Counted from the stretch's first letter, positions 22,051 through 30,877 are shown. The stretch: 51,846 bases of DNA from Oscillospiraceae bacterium (GCA_902761635.1 CACWLG010000016.1:1-51846), one strand, 5' to 3'. Program-made: numbers and translations. Notes: generated from the letters alone by a model not told the origin.

Positions 22051-23457
22051 ATGGGGCGGAAACTGCTGATGAATACGGCGCTTTTGACCGCGTCCTCGCT
22101 TTGGATGAGCCTGATCGGCATGGCCTTTCAGGTGTGGCTTGCCGGGAGGATCGGCGCGGCGGGGATCGGGCTTTATCAGCTTGTGCTGTCGGTCACGAAT
22201 CTCAGCGCCACCTTCGCCATCGCGGGCATCCGCTTCACCTCCACGCGCCTTGTGGCGGAGGAGCTCGGGCTTCACCGTCCGGGCGGGGTGAGGGCGGCGA
22301 TGGCGCGCTGCCTCTGCTACGCGGCCGTGTCCGGCTGCGCGGCGGCGGCGCTTCTCCGGGCGCTCTCGGAACCCGTCGGCTTTCTCTGGATCGGGGACGC
22401 GAGGACGGTCGGACCGCTGCGCCTGTCGGCCCTGAGCATGCCCTGCATCGCCCTCAGCTCCTCCATGTCCGGCTACTTCACCGCCTGCGGGCGGGTGTGG
22501 AAGCCGACGCTCGTGCATCTTCTCGAGCAGCTCTGCGGCGCGGCGCTCGTGGCCCTGTGCCTTCGATCCGTGCCGGCGGGGAACCTCGAAAAAAGCTGCG
22601 CCGCCGTCACGCTCGGTCGTGTGGCGGCGGACGGGGTGAGTCTGCTGCTGATGGCGCTCTTTTACATCACGGACCTGTGCCGGCACTACCGCGGGGAAAA
22701 TCCCGATGCGCGCCTCACCGGGCGCATGCTCGGCATCGCGGCGCCGCTGGCCCTCTCCGCCTGCGCCCGCAGCGCCCTCACCACGGCCCAGCACCTGCTG
22801 GTGCCCCGGGGGCTTAAGGCGGCGGGGTACTCGGCAAACACCGCCCTCTCCGGCTACGGGATCGTGCAGGGCATGGTGCTGCCGGTGATCCTCTTCCCCG
22901 CCTGCGTCCCCGCGGCGGCGGCCGAGCTCATTGTCCCGGCCCTCACCGCCGCCCAGGTGCAGGAGGATACGCGCTCCATCCGCCGGGCGGCGGGCAGCGT
23001 GATCCGATACAGCGCCCTCTACGCCCTCGCGGTGGCGCTCTTTCTCTTTGTGTGCTCCGACGCCCTCGGTATGCTCCTCTACGACAGCCGCCCCGCCGGG
23101 CGCTATATCCGCCTGCTCGCCCCGCTGGTGCCGATCCTGTACCTCGACATGAGCGTGGACGGCTGCCTCAAGGGCCTGGGGCAGCAGGTATGGTGCATGG
23201 GGGTCAACATTCTCGATGCCCTTCTGGGCCTGGTGCTGACAGGTATGCTTCTGCCGAGATACGCGCTCGCGGCCTTCCTCGGCATCCTGTACGCGACGGA
23301 GCTTGTGAACTTCGCGCTGAGCTCTCTGCGGCTCGTGAGGCTTATGCGGCCTCTTTCGCCTGCGGGGTCTTGTGCATGCTCTCGTCCCCACGGTGGAGGA
23401 TGGGCGAAATGCGCTTATACAGCAGGAAGGTCAGCAGAGAGTCGACCACGCCCTTGA
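22051..23457 (+). CDS. SpoVB/MATE-like oligosaccharide flippase family protein
   Basis: 468 residues, polytopic (about 12-14 helices), of the polysaccharide-transporter/SpoVB group in the MOP superfamily. N-terminus 'KLLMNTALLTASSLWMSLIGMAFQVWLAGRIGAAGIGLYQLV' is typical: a first helix, then a GxxGxGLYQL loop. 'ALSMPCIALSSSMSGYFTACGRVWKPT' follows mid-protein. SpoVB is required for cortex synthesis in spores and others flip wall precursors. The start at 22051 follows GGGGAGGGAGCAC. The last ~40 residues (after 'SLRLVRLMRP') are low-complexity, Arg/Pro/Ser-rich and overlap ribU on the opposite strand for 116 bp, so the C-terminus may be spurious through stop loss. Confidence 0.8.
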   Translation: MGRKLLMNTALLTASSLWMSLIGMAFQVWLAGRIGAAGIGLYQLVLSVTNLSATFAIAGIRFTSTRLVAEELGLHRPGGVRAAMARCLCYAAVSGCAAAALLRALSEPVGFLWIGDARTVGPLRLSALSMPCIALSSSMSGYFTACGRVWKPTLVHLLEQLCGAALVALCLRSVPAGNLEKSCAAVTLGRVAADGVSLLLMALFYITDLCRHYRGENPDARLTGRMLGIAAPLALSACARSALTTAQHLLVPRGLKAAGYSANTALSGYGIVQGMVLPVILFPACVPAAAAELIVPALTAAQVQEDTRSIRRAAGSVIRYSALYALAVALFLFVCSDALGMLLYDSRPAGRYIRLLAPLVPILYLDMSVDGCLKGLGQQVWCMGVNILDALLGLVLTGMLLPRYALAAFLGILYATELVNFALSSLRLVRLMRPLSPAGSCACSRPHGGGWAKCAYTAGRSAESRPRP

Positions 23458-24073
23458 GAAGGTTAAAGGGCACCACGGCAAAGAGGACGAGGGTCGTGAC
23501 GCTCGTGATGGAGGGATTGATCTTGGTGCCCATGCCGATGATGGCCTCCATGGGCATGCCGTAGAGGGCGGCAAACTTCGGCAGGAGGTAGACGGCGTTG
23601 AAGGCGCTGCCGAAGGCGGTCATCACGAGCGTGCCGGTCAGCATGCCGGTGAGGGCCGTGCGGCGGCCGGGCTTTGCGTGGTAGACCATGCTCGCCGGCA
23701 GGACGAAGGAGCAGCCCACGGCGAAGTTTGCAAAGTCGCCGACGAAGGCGGTGCTGGTGCCCTTGAGCAGGAGCTTGAGCAGGACCTTCAGAAGCTCTGT
23801 CGCGACGCCCGCCACGGGGCCGAGGTAGAAGGTGCAGATCAGCACCGGGATCTCGCTGAGGTCGATCTTATAAAAGGACGGGGCGAAGAAAAGCGGGATC
23901 TCCACAAACATCAGCACCCCTGCGACGGCCGCGAAGACGGCGGTATAGGTGATGTAGTGGGTGCTGGAGAACGCCTTTTTGTTCTTCATCACGGTCCTCT
24001 CAAAAAACGCAGCGATCAAAAACAGCAGTACGATCGTCCCGACGCAGGACAGCACAAAGCTCAGATTTTCCAT
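23342..24073 (-). CDS. ribU: ECF transporter S component, riboflavin-type
   Basis: 243 residues with a poorly conserved N-terminal helix (about 5-25) and then the S-component core of about six helices: 'YTAVFAAVAGVLMFVEIPLFF', 'YKIDLSEIPVLICTFYLGPVAGVATELLKVLLKLLL' (with the D-x-S-E-I-P region about 74-80), 'GDFANFAVGCSFVLPAS', and a conserved 'AFGSAFNAVYLLPKFA'. S components capture a vitamin and dock with the EcfAA'T energising module, which is not in this window. Riboflavin specificity is set by the FMN riboswitch just upstream. The start at 24073 follows AAGGAGG at 7 nt. The 3' end overlaps the opposite-strand flippase gene. Confidence 0.9.
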   Translation of the reverse strand: MENLSFVLSCVGTIVLLFLIAAFFERTVMKNKKAFSSTHYITYTAVFAAVAGVLMFVEIPLFFAPSFYKIDLSEIPVLICTFYLGPVAGVATELLKVLLKLLLKGTSTAFVGDFANFAVGCSFVLPASMVYHAKPGRRTALTGMLTGTLVMTAFGSAFNAVYLLPKFAALYGMPMEAIIGMGTKINPSITSVTTLVLFAVVPFNLLKGVVDSLLTFLLYKRISPILHRGDESMHKTPQAKEAA

Positions 24074-24108
24074 GTGTATTCCTCCTTGCCAAATGTTCGC
24101 AACAGAAT

Positions 24109-24281
24109 AAAAAAAGACCCGAAGAACATCTTCTCCGGGCGCAGCGGCAGGGACCGCGCAAAAACAACGCGGTCGTCCTCTTCCATCCAGACTGTAACTG
24201 TCGGTACCGGAATCGCACCGGTTCGGCCAAACGGCTCGCGGACTGTACCGCCGATCGGGAATTTCACCCTGCCCTGAAGAC
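24109..24281 (-). promoter_or_regulatory. FMN riboswitch (RFN element) with terminator
   Basis: Read on the minus strand, the aptamer starts TCTTCAGGGCAGGGTGAAAT (24280-24261), continues CCCGATCGGCGGTACAGTCC and GCGAGCC, and closes with GACAGTTACAGTCTGGATG and GAAGA (to about 24174), all RFN landmarks. The expression platform ends with a 9-bp hairpin CCCGGAGAA/TTCTTCGGG (24139-24118) and TCTTTTTTT (24117-24109). FMN binding should cause termination before ribU. Confidence 0.95.
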
Positions 24282-24287
24282 GTGTTT

Positions 24288-24316
24288 ATTATAGCACGCC
24301 AGATTGCTTTTGACAA
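24288..24316 (-). promoter_or_regulatory. ribU promoter
   Basis: Minus-strand TTGTCA (24316-24311), 17 bp, consensus TATAAT (24293-24288), ending 7 bp before the riboswitch. Confidence 0.85.
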
Positions 24317-24338
24317 GTGGCAATCGACGGCGTACAAT
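24310..24338 (+). promoter_or_regulatory. Promoter of the SLOG gene, overlapping the ribU promoter
   Basis: TTGACA (24310-24315), 17 bp, TACAAT (24333-24338). Its -35 box shares five bases with the -35 of the ribU promoter on the other strand. Confidence 0.75.
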
Positions 24339-24355
24339 GGACAAAAAAAAGGGGG

Positions 24356-24865
24356 GTGACCGTCACGACGGACAGAGAGCACAGCTGCTGCTTCACCGGG
24401 CACCGGCCCCAGAAGCTGCCCTGGGGCATAAACGAAGAGGACCCGCGCTGCATGGCGCTCAAGCTCGAGCTGGAGGCCCGGCTCGCGGGGATCTACGAGC
24501 TTGGCTGGCGGCACTTTCTGTGCGGGATGGCCATCGGCTGCGACATGTATTTTGCCGAGGCCGTGCTTCGGCTGCGTCAGGCGCACCCCGATGTGACGCT
24601 CGAGGCCGCGATCCCCTGCGGCGACCAGCCGAATCGCTGGAGCAGGGTCCAGCGCCAGCGCTACAATGCGCTCCTCGACAGGTCCGACAAGGTGACGGTG
24701 CTGCAGGTCAGCTACAGCCCCGACTGCATGCTGCGCCGCAACCGCTACATGGTGGACCGCGCCTCCCTGCTGTTGGCCTGCTTTGACGGCCGCCCCGGCG
24801 GCACGATGAAAACCATCCTCTATGCCGAGCGCAGCGGAGTCAAAACGCTGGTCATCGACATATAA
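24356..24865 (+). CDS. SLOG domain protein (DUF1273/YpsA-like)
   Basis: About 169 residues. N-terminus 'CCFTGHRPQKLPWG' is the DUF1273/YspA-type 'FTGHRP' motif of the SLOG (Smf/LOG Rossmann-like nucleotide-ligand-sensing) superfamily; 'FLCGMAIGCDMYFAEAVL' (about 56-73) is the glycine-rich ligand loop, and 'NRYMVDRASLLLACFDGRPGGT' (about 127-148) matches the C-terminal 'NxxMVDxSDxLIAVWDGxxGGT' block. Such proteins probably bind a nucleotide; B. subtilis YpsA influences cell division. Start: GTG 24356 after a G-rich SD, only 11-12 nt after the predicted transcription start, so the leader is very short; the exact start is uncertain. The stop codon TAA is part of the MITE target duplication. Confidence 0.85.
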   Translation: MTVTTDREHSCCFTGHRPQKLPWGINEEDPRCMALKLELEARLAGIYELGWRHFLCGMAIGCDMYFAEAVLRLRQAHPDVTLEAAIPCGDQPNRWSRVQRQRYNALLDRSDKVTVLQVSYSPDCMLRRNRYMVDRASLLLACFDGRPGGTMKTILYAERSGVKTLVIDI

Positions 24866-25024
24866 GGCAATACCGCATAATTCGGCAAGAGCAGATCCTG
24901 AGAAAATTTGGGTTCTGATGAAGTCAGTTTTTTGCAGGAATACTTTGTGTATTTCAAGAAAAAGTGACAAAATCAGAGCACAAATTTTCCAGAAGATGCC
25001 GCAGGCGGATTGTGCGGTGTTGCC
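24866..25024. mobile_element. MITE-like element copy 1 (159 bp)
   Basis: Ends GGCAATACCGCATAAT and ATTGTGCGGTGTTGCC form imperfect terminal inverted repeats, and the whole element folds as a long imperfect hairpin. Flanking 4-bp direct repeats ATAA (24862-24865 and 25025-25028) are a target-site duplication. No coding capacity is visible. It abuts the SLOG stop codon. Confidence 0.85.
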
Positions 25025-25039
25025 ATAAGGGCTGAACGA

Positions 25040-25081
25040 TTCTCCTCCCTCCTGCGTATACTACAGCAGGAAGGAGGAGAA
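25040..25081 (+). promoter_or_regulatory. Hairpin sequestering the SD of the ATPase gene
   Basis: 16-nt arms (25040-25055 and 25066-25081, TTCTCCTCCCTCCTGC / GCAGGAAGGAGGAGAA) with one mismatch and a 10-nt loop; the right arm is the SD itself (AAGGAGGAG), 4 nt before the TTG start. The loop contains TATACT, so a promoter here cannot be excluded. Confidence 0.7.
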
Positions 25082-25084
25082 ATT

Positions 25085-26080
25085 TTGGATCAGACATTCT
25101 TTCTCGCGGCAAACAGCGGACAGGGCTTCACCTCGCTCTACGACGGCTTTCCCGGCGGCGGGCAGTTCCTGCACATCCTCAAGGGCGGGCCGGGCACGGG
25201 CAAATCCGGCTTCCTGCGCCGCATCCGCAGGGCCGCGCACGAGCAGGGTTACGACACCGTGAGCATCCTCTGCTCCGGGGACCCCGACTCGCTGGACGGT
25301 CTGTGCGTCCCGGCCCTCGCGCAGGCCTGGGTGGACGGCACCGCCCCCCATGTGCGGGAGCCGCAGCTCTTCGGTGCGGACGCTGATTATGTTAACCTCG
25401 GTCTCTTCTGCCGCCTGCCCCTCTCCGAGGCGGACCGAGCGCGGGCCCTCGCGCTGCACCGGGCGAACAGGGAGCGCTGCGGCGCCGCCTGTGCACTGCT
25501 GGAGGCAGCCGCCGCCCTCGAGGCGGGCGAGGAGCTGCATGACGCGCAGGTTACCCGGGAGGAGCTTGGGCGCGTGCGGGAGATCCTCGCGGCGTACCCC
25601 GATCACAACGGCGCCTGCCGGGCAGAAAAGCGCTTTCTCTCGGCGATCTCCTGCCAGGGACTGCTGTTTCTCGGCGAGACGCTGAATATGTTATGTAAAC
25701 AAGTCCATGTCCTCCGCGGCGGCAGCGCGGTGCTGGAGGAGGCCGCGGCGCTGGCGCGGAAAAAGAGCGGCCGCGTAATCCTATGCCCCCGGCCCTTACG
25801 GCCCGGCCAGCTTGAGGCGGTCCTGCTGCCGGAGCAGTCGACGGCGTTTCTGCGCGCCCCGGCGGCGCTGATGGTCCCGCGGGGCGAGCGTCTTCTGAGC
25901 GGCGAGGCGCTGGGCGCGGCGATCGAGGAGCTTGCCGCGGCGAAGGCCCTGCACGACAAGCTGGAGGCCGTCTACCGCCCGTATATGGACTTCGACGCGC
26001 TGACAGGATTTACGGAAGAATATGTGACAAGGCTTTGCCTTCCCCTGGAGGGGAAGGTGAATTGCACCCTGCGCCCGTAG
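25085..26080 (+). CDS. P-loop ATPase, unknown function
   Basis: 331 residues. It begins 'DQTFFLAANSGQGFTSLYDGF' and has a Walker A 'GGPGTGKSGFLRRI' (about residues 34-47), then 'SGDPDSLDGLCVPALA', 'DGTAPHVREPQLFGADADYVNLG'. This matches a group of conserved Clostridia/Bacilli proteins with a P-loop and a 'CSSDPDSLDG' motif (PRK06851-like, from memory); function is unknown. The start is a TTG at 25085, chosen because AGGAGGAG precedes it and no ATG fits. The last ~13 residues are encoded in a REP-like palindrome, so the original C-terminus may be altered. Two TTATGTWAAC motifs lie inside (25387, 25691). Confidence 0.75.
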   Translation: MDQTFFLAANSGQGFTSLYDGFPGGGQFLHILKGGPGTGKSGFLRRIRRAAHEQGYDTVSILCSGDPDSLDGLCVPALAQAWVDGTAPHVREPQLFGADADYVNLGLFCRLPLSEADRARALALHRANRERCGAACALLEAAAALEAGEELHDAQVTREELGRVREILAAYPDHNGACRAEKRFLSAISCQGLLFLGETLNMLCKQVHVLRGGSAVLEEAAALARKKSGRVILCPRPLRPGQLEAVLLPEQSTAFLRAPAALMVPRGERLLSGEALGAAIEELAAAKALHDKLEAVYRPYMDFDALTGFTEEYVTRLCLPLEGKVNCTLRP

Positions 26081-26101
26081 GGGCCGTTCACGAACGGCCC
26101 G
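26036..26101. repeat. REP-like palindromes at the ATPase 3' end
   Basis: CTTCCCCTGGAGGGGAAG hairpin (26038-26055) and GTAGGGGCCGTTC/GAACGGCCC hairpin (26077-26100); the TAG stop codon lies in the second. Same GTAGGGGCCG module as at 4581. Confidence 0.65.
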
Positions 26102-26113
26102 CACGCAATAAGA

Positions 26114-26155
26114 ATCCCCGGCAAGTCCGTATCGCAGTACGTTTTTGCCGGGGAT
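26114..26155 (-). terminator. Terminator of the J-domain operon
   Basis: 11-bp inverted repeat ATCCCCGGCAA/TTGCCGGGGAT with an inner CGTA/TACG. On the minus strand followed by TCTTATT. It may also stop plus-strand transcripts from the ATPase gene. Confidence 0.6.
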
Positions 26156-26212
26156 CAGTACGCATATTGTCGTTCTGCTGTCCGCTCCGTCATGGGGCAG
26201 GCAAACCCCTCT

Positions 26213-26887
26213 TCAGCAGCAGAAGATCAGCGGCAGGCCGCAGCGGCCGCCGGTGCAGAGGGACGCGGCGCACAGACCCAGCCACAAAGGGTTGAGGTTC
26301 AGTGAGCGGGCGTAGCCGCCGGTATAGTTCTCGTAGAAGTCCCGGCCCATCTGCAGCTGCTCGAGCAGGCGGCTGTACTCGGGATTGCCCGGGTCGAGCT
26401 GTACGGCGCGCTTGGCGTGCTCGAGCGCCGCGACCTTGTTGCCCATGTACATGTTCGCGCCCGCAGAGAGATAGAACCACTTGCCGTCCCGCTCCTCCTC
26501 GGGCACGCCGGAGAGGGCGTTGAGGGCCTCGCGGTACATGCCGTTTCGGATGAAGTTCACGGCGGCGGTGTACTCGCTGCGCTCGCTCTGCCTCGACTGG
26601 GCGCCCTGCCTGGCCCATTCGGGTCCGGCGCTGTACTGCTGGTAGGCGCCCGCCGATCCGTAGGGATGCCCGTAGCCCTGGGGCCCGTAGGCCGCGGAGC
26701 CGGGGATATTGCCGCTTTTGATCTGGTCATAGGCGGTGTTGATGTCGTTCATCTTCTCGGCGGCCTTCTTGTCGCCGGGATTGAGGTCTGGGTGGTATTT
26801 CTTTGTCAGGTCGCGGTAGGCCTTCTTGACCTCTTCGTCGGAGGCGTCCGGCGATACGCCCAATACCTTATACGGATCCTGAACCAT
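26213..26887 (-). CDS. J-domain protein with TPR-like region and hydrophobic C-terminus
   Basis: 224 residues. Residues 3-60 are a DnaJ domain ('[24 protein letters not shown]', '[18 protein letters not shown]', HPD motif present). A Gly/Tyr/Gln-rich linker (about 68-95) leads to two TPR-like helix pairs (about 105-175, '[20 protein letters not shown]', '[32 protein letters not shown]'), and the C-terminal ~25 residues are hydrophobic with Cys. The J domain should stimulate DnaK; the target is unknown. The start at 26887 is after GAGGG. It overlaps the DUF5685 gene by 20 nt. The trio with DUF5685 and a zinc ribbon is a recurring Clostridia arrangement. Confidence 0.85.
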   Translation of the reverse strand: MVQDPYKVLGVSPDASDEEVKKAYRDLTKKYHPDLNPGDKKAAEKMNDINTAYDQIKSGNIPGSAAYGPQGYGHPYGSAGAYQQYSAGPEWARQGAQSRQSERSEYTAAVNFIRNGMYREALNALSGVPEEERDGKWFYLSAGANMYMGNKVAALEHAKRAVQLDPGNPEYSRLLEQLQMGRDFYENYTGGYARSLNLNPLWLGLCAASLCTGGRCGLPLIFCC

Positions 26888-27713
26888 TTTCGGGTCCCTC
26901 ACTGTTATATTTTTGATTGAACGACGACCAGAGGCCGACGCAGAGGATATTCTTCATCAGGCCCGCGTCCTGTACGAGAGGCAGGCGGTCGAACCAGTAG
27001 ACGCACTCCCCGAGGTGCATGCGCAGGATGTCGCGGAAGCGCTCCTCGTTCCCGGGGTCGCCCCGCAGGTCCAGGAAGGGGTTATAGCGGCCGCGCCTCG
27101 CGTCCTCCTCCAGGTCGAGGGCCGCGTCCAGCAGATACAGAAAGCGCCCCAGCGCGTCCGCCATCTCGCGCAGCGGCCCGGCCCAGCGGTCCTCCCGGTA
27201 CACGAAGACCTCCCGCATCATGCGCCCGAAGCTCGCCGCGGCGGCGTCCGGGTCCGGGCGTCTGTCCGCCTCGAGCCTGCTCAGCTCTCCAAGCGCCGCC
27301 TCGATGGCGCCGCACTGGCGGGGGTATTTCTTCTTCACCGCCGCGTAGCCGGGGCGGAGGGTCTTCGCCTCCGACAGGGCAAGCAGGCTCCTGTCGTCGT
27401 TCCAGTCGTCCAGGCACTTGAGATAGGCCATGGCGATATTCATATGGGCCGCGTAATCGGACAGCTCGCTCATGGCGTAGGGCTGCGCCTCGACGGGATG
27501 GCGCACGCAGGTATGCTCCCCCGTCTCCTCCTCCGGCTCATAGAGCGAGGAGAGCAGCAGGACAAGAAAGGTCATGTCATAATTGAGCGTAAGGCGCGCC
27601 GTCTGCCCGAAGCAGCGCCGGAGGCTGCGGCAGAGTCCGCAGTACACCGCCCGGTAGCGCCGGAGCTCGTCCTCCTCCAGCACCCTGGTCGCGGCAACGA
27701 GATTTCCGAACAT
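26868..27713 (-). CDS. DUF5685 family protein
   Basis: 281 residues, helical and soluble, no catalytic domain recognised. The N-terminus '[31 protein letters not shown]' has the family's C-G-L-C pair (about 25-28), which with a later Cys/His ('HTCVRHP') may bind metal. Other conserved stretches are '[16 protein letters not shown]', '[18 protein letters not shown]' and '[18 protein letters not shown]' (Asp/Glu-rich helices resembling isoprenoid-synthase-like helical bundles). Function is unknown; linkage to a J protein suggests a role in assembly or folding. It lies 6 nt after the zinc-ribbon gene. Confidence 0.82.
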   Translation of the reverse strand: MFGNLVAATRVLEEDELRRYRAVYCGLCRSLRRCFGQTARLTLNYDMTFLVLLLSSLYEPEEETGEHTCVRHPVEAQPYAMSELSDYAAHMNIAMAYLKCLDDWNDDRSLLALSEAKTLRPGYAAVKKKYPRQCGAIEAALGELSRLEADRRPDPDAAAASFGRMMREVFVYREDRWAGPLREMADALGRFLYLLDAALDLEEDARRGRYNPFLDLRGDPGNEERFRDILRMHLGECVYWFDRLPLVQDAGLMKNILCVGLWSSFNQKYNSEGPENGSGSV

Positions 27714-27719
27714 AGGCGA

Positions 27720-28124
27720 TCAGCTCTTTCCCGTAAAGGAATTGCCGCACTTGCGGCAGACGATCTTGATTTTGCCGTGGCCCCGGGGCACGCGCAGGGT
27801 GGTCCTGCACGAGGGGCAGGTGAAGAACTTATAGTCCTTGCGCTGCACCCACTTTTCCTTGCGCACCTTCAGGGCGGCGGCAAGGCGGTATCTGAGGCGC
27901 AGGTACTTTTCGTTCTCCTCGCGCCGGCGCGGGAAATTACGCGAGAAGGCGCGGAAATAAATGTACCCCAGCAGCGCCAGCGCCGCAACGGTCAGTCCGT
28001 GTCCCGCCGGGCCGCCGATCAGCATCCCCGCCAGAAGGAGCACCGCGTCCACGGCAAACAGAAACAGATTCAGTTGATCGTTGCCGTTTCTCCCGGCCAT
28101 AAAGCGTGCCATTTTTTCTTTCAT
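27720..28124 (-). CDS. Zinc-ribbon membrane protein
   Basis: 134 residues. Two hydrophobic helices ('NLFLFAVDAVLLLAGMLIG' about 19-37 and 'GLTVAALALLGYIYFRAF' about 43-60), a basic linker, and a C-terminal zinc ribbon 'FTCPSCRTTLRVPRGHG...VCRKCGNSF' (CxxC-x(n)-CxxC, about 101-130). The ribbon should face the cytosol. First gene of the operon with DUF5685 and the J protein; function unknown. The ATG at 28124 follows AGGACTGCA weakly; the next ATG at 28112 is an alternative start. Confidence 0.8.
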   Translation of the reverse strand: MKEKMARFMAGRNGNDQLNLFLFAVDAVLLLAGMLIGGPAGHGLTVAALALLGYIYFRAFSRNFPRRREENEKYLRLRYRLAAALKVRKEKWVQRKDYKFFTCPSCRTTLRVPRGHGKIKIVCRKCGNSFTGKS

Positions 28125-28236
28125 TGCAGTCCTGCCGTCGCTTTCCTTCAGGATTTGTCAGTATGTTATTGTACCACAACGAGCCGGCAATGTATCAAAA
28201 TTCTGTTAATTTCTGAAGCGTCCCGCGCGGGCCGCC

Positions 28237-28261
28237 GTATATCCCGCAGGGGTCGATCCCC
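28237..28261. repeat. REP-like fragment
   Basis: ATATCCCGCAGGGGTCGATC is the inverted relative of the module at 13918-13940. It lies just before MITE copy 2. Confidence 0.55.
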
Positions 28262-28315
28262 TGATCGGCCTGCGCCGACGGTGCTACCATACCACGAAAG
28301 CGCGCGCGGGGCAAG

Positions 28316-28474
28316 GGCAATACCGCATAATTCGGCAAGAGCAGATCCTGAGAAAATTTGGGTTCTGATAAAGGCACTTTTTCGCAGATGTACTTTGTGT
28401 ACCTCAAGGAAAAGTGACGAAATCAGAGCGCAAATTTTCCAGGAGATGCCGAAGGCGGATTGTGCGGTGTTGCC
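28316..28474. mobile_element. MITE-like element copy 2 (159 bp)
   Basis: Same length and ends as copy 1. Flanked by a 4-bp duplication CAAG (28312-28315, 28475-28478). The right end is 24 bp from the -35 box of the truA promoter. Confidence 0.87.
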
Positions 28475-28497
28475 CAAGAAAAAAACGCGCGGCACAC

Positions 28498-28526
28498 TTG
28501 CAATTTGGGCGCAAAGCCGGTACACT
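28498..28526 (+). promoter_or_regulatory. truA promoter
   Basis: TTGCAA (28498-28503), 17 bp, TACACT (28521-28526), 30 bp before the start. Confidence 0.65.
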
Positions 28527-28555
28527 GTCCCCATCACGAGACCGGGGAGACCGCC

Positions 28556-29296
28556 ATGAACCGTACCTTCCGACTCACCCTCTGCTACGAGGGCACGCGC
28601 TACCGCGGCTGGCAGCGCCAGGGCAACACCGACAACACCATCCAGGCAAGGCTGGAGACCCTGCTGACAAGGCTTTTAGAGCAGCCGGTGGAGCTGGCCG
28701 CCTCCGGGCGCACCGACGCGGGCGTACACGCAAGGCGCCAGGTCTGTTCCTTCCGCGCGGACACGGATTGGGACGTGGGATTTATGTTAACTAAATTACG
28801 TCAACACCTCCCGGAGGACATCGGCGCGGTGAACCTTGAGGAGGCCGCGCCCCGCTTCCACGCGCGGCTCAACTGCCGGGAGAAGACCTACCTCTACCGG
28901 GTCTGGAACAGCGAGGCGCCGAACGTGTTCGAGCGGCGCTTTGTTTATCCCTGCCCCGAGCCGCTCGATCTGGACGGGATGCGCAGGGCCGCGGCGCTTC
29001 TCCTCGGCGAACATGACTTCTCCGCCTTCTGCTCGGTGAAGCACATGAAAAAGTCCGCCGTGCGCAGGCTTTCCGGCATCGAGATCCGGCGCGAGGGGAA
29101 TGAAGTGCGCCTTTTCTTCACCGGCAGCGGCTTTCTCTACAACATGGTGCGCATCCTGACGGGGACGCTCCTGGAGGTCGGCACGGGCCGGCGCAGCGCG
29201 GAGAGCGTGCAGGCGGCGCTCAAAAGCCTTGACCGGGAGCAGGCGGGCTTCACCGCTCCCGCCCAGGGCCTCACGCTCTGGGACGTGCGGTACTGA
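28556..29296 (+). CDS. truA: tRNA pseudouridine synthase A
   Basis: 246 residues, full length. It modifies U38-U40 of the tRNA anticodon arm. Motifs: 'LTLCYEGTRYRGWQRQ' (9-23), catalytic 'ASGRTDAGVHARRQV' (about 49-63, Asp nucleophile), 'RLNCREKTYLYRVWN' and the C-terminal 'GSGFLYNMVRILTGTLLEVG'. Start at 28556 after GGGGAGACCGCC. Codons 76-84 (ATGTTAACTAAATTACGTCAA) use AT-rich codons rare in this genome and carry two 14-bp-phased repeat motifs (28782, 28796). Confidence 0.94.
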   Translation: MNRTFRLTLCYEGTRYRGWQRQGNTDNTIQARLETLLTRLLEQPVELAASGRTDAGVHARRQVCSFRADTDWDVGFMLTKLRQHLPEDIGAVNLEEAAPRFHARLNCREKTYLYRVWNSEAPNVFERRFVYPCPEPLDLDGMRRAAALLLGEHDFSAFCSVKHMKKSAVRRLSGIEIRREGNEVRLFFTGSGFLYNMVRILTGTLLEVGTGRRSAESVQAALKSLDREQAGFTAPAQGLTLWDVRY

Positions 29297-29323
29297 ATTT
29301 CTGATTTTTTGCACAAAAAACGA

Positions 29324-29352
29324 TTGACAACTTTGTAGAATCCTGCTAAAAT
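29324..29352 (+). promoter_or_regulatory. pot operon promoter
   Basis: Consensus TTGACA (29324-29329), 17 bp, TAAAAT (29347-29352); start expected near 29360. Confidence 0.8.
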
Positions 29353-29359
29353 AACTTGT

Positions 29360-29724
29360 CTCAATTGGATACTGAGTTTATCCGAAGCAAGATATCGACC
29401 GCCCCTCCGGGGGCCAAGGCCATACGGACAGCCGGGTCGGATGCCGAAGAACCGCGGAAGGCGGCGGCAACTTCTGTTGCCTTATTGATTGAGCCGGGAG
29501 CTGTGAAACGATTGCGGCAGCTCAGCGGCGGCTCCAATTTTATGGTTTTGTAAAAGCATACAAATCTGTGAAATGGTCAATAAGAGTAGTAAAAGTGTTT
29601 TGCTATATAGACTCTTAAAATCCATTGGGCCCGTTCCCCGTCTCGCGGGGGACGTTATACGCGCGTATCCGCGTATACCCGGCTTTGCAGGCGGCTGTGC
29701 TTTTGCACGGCTGCTTTTTCTTTT
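29360..29724 (+). ncRNA. Structured leader RNA of the pot operon, class unknown
   Basis: About 365 nt between promoter and terminator, no supported gene. Helices seen: GCCCC/GGGGGC near 29400, GGCAAC/GTTGCC (29466-29481), a nested GAGCCG-GGAGCTG / CAGCTC...CGGCTC stem (29491-29534) followed by CAATTTTATGGTTTT, then GTTCCCCG/GCGGGGGAC and a GTATAC-type palindrome (29634-29680). I compared it with FMN, lysine, c-di-GMP, c-di-AMP, ykkC and T-box landmarks and found no match. It could be a riboswitch or protein-controlled attenuator, possibly for polyamines. Confidence 0.5.
29691..29724 (+). terminator. Terminator directly before potA
   Basis: 10-bp stem GCGGCTGTGC/GCACGGCTGC (two G-U pairs), TTTT loop, then TTTTTCTTTT. 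It ends 17 nt before the potA ATG and so must be overridden for expression. Confidence 0.85.
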
Positions 29725-29741
29725 ATGATCGGGAGGCAGAC

Positions 29742-30877
<1,136 letters not shown>

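Noticed and set aside
29360-29724. Lysine, c-di-GMP or c-di-AMP riboswitch
   Set aside because: GCCGAAG and GCCGGG fragments are present, but the conserved cores and their order are not; no class could be assigned.
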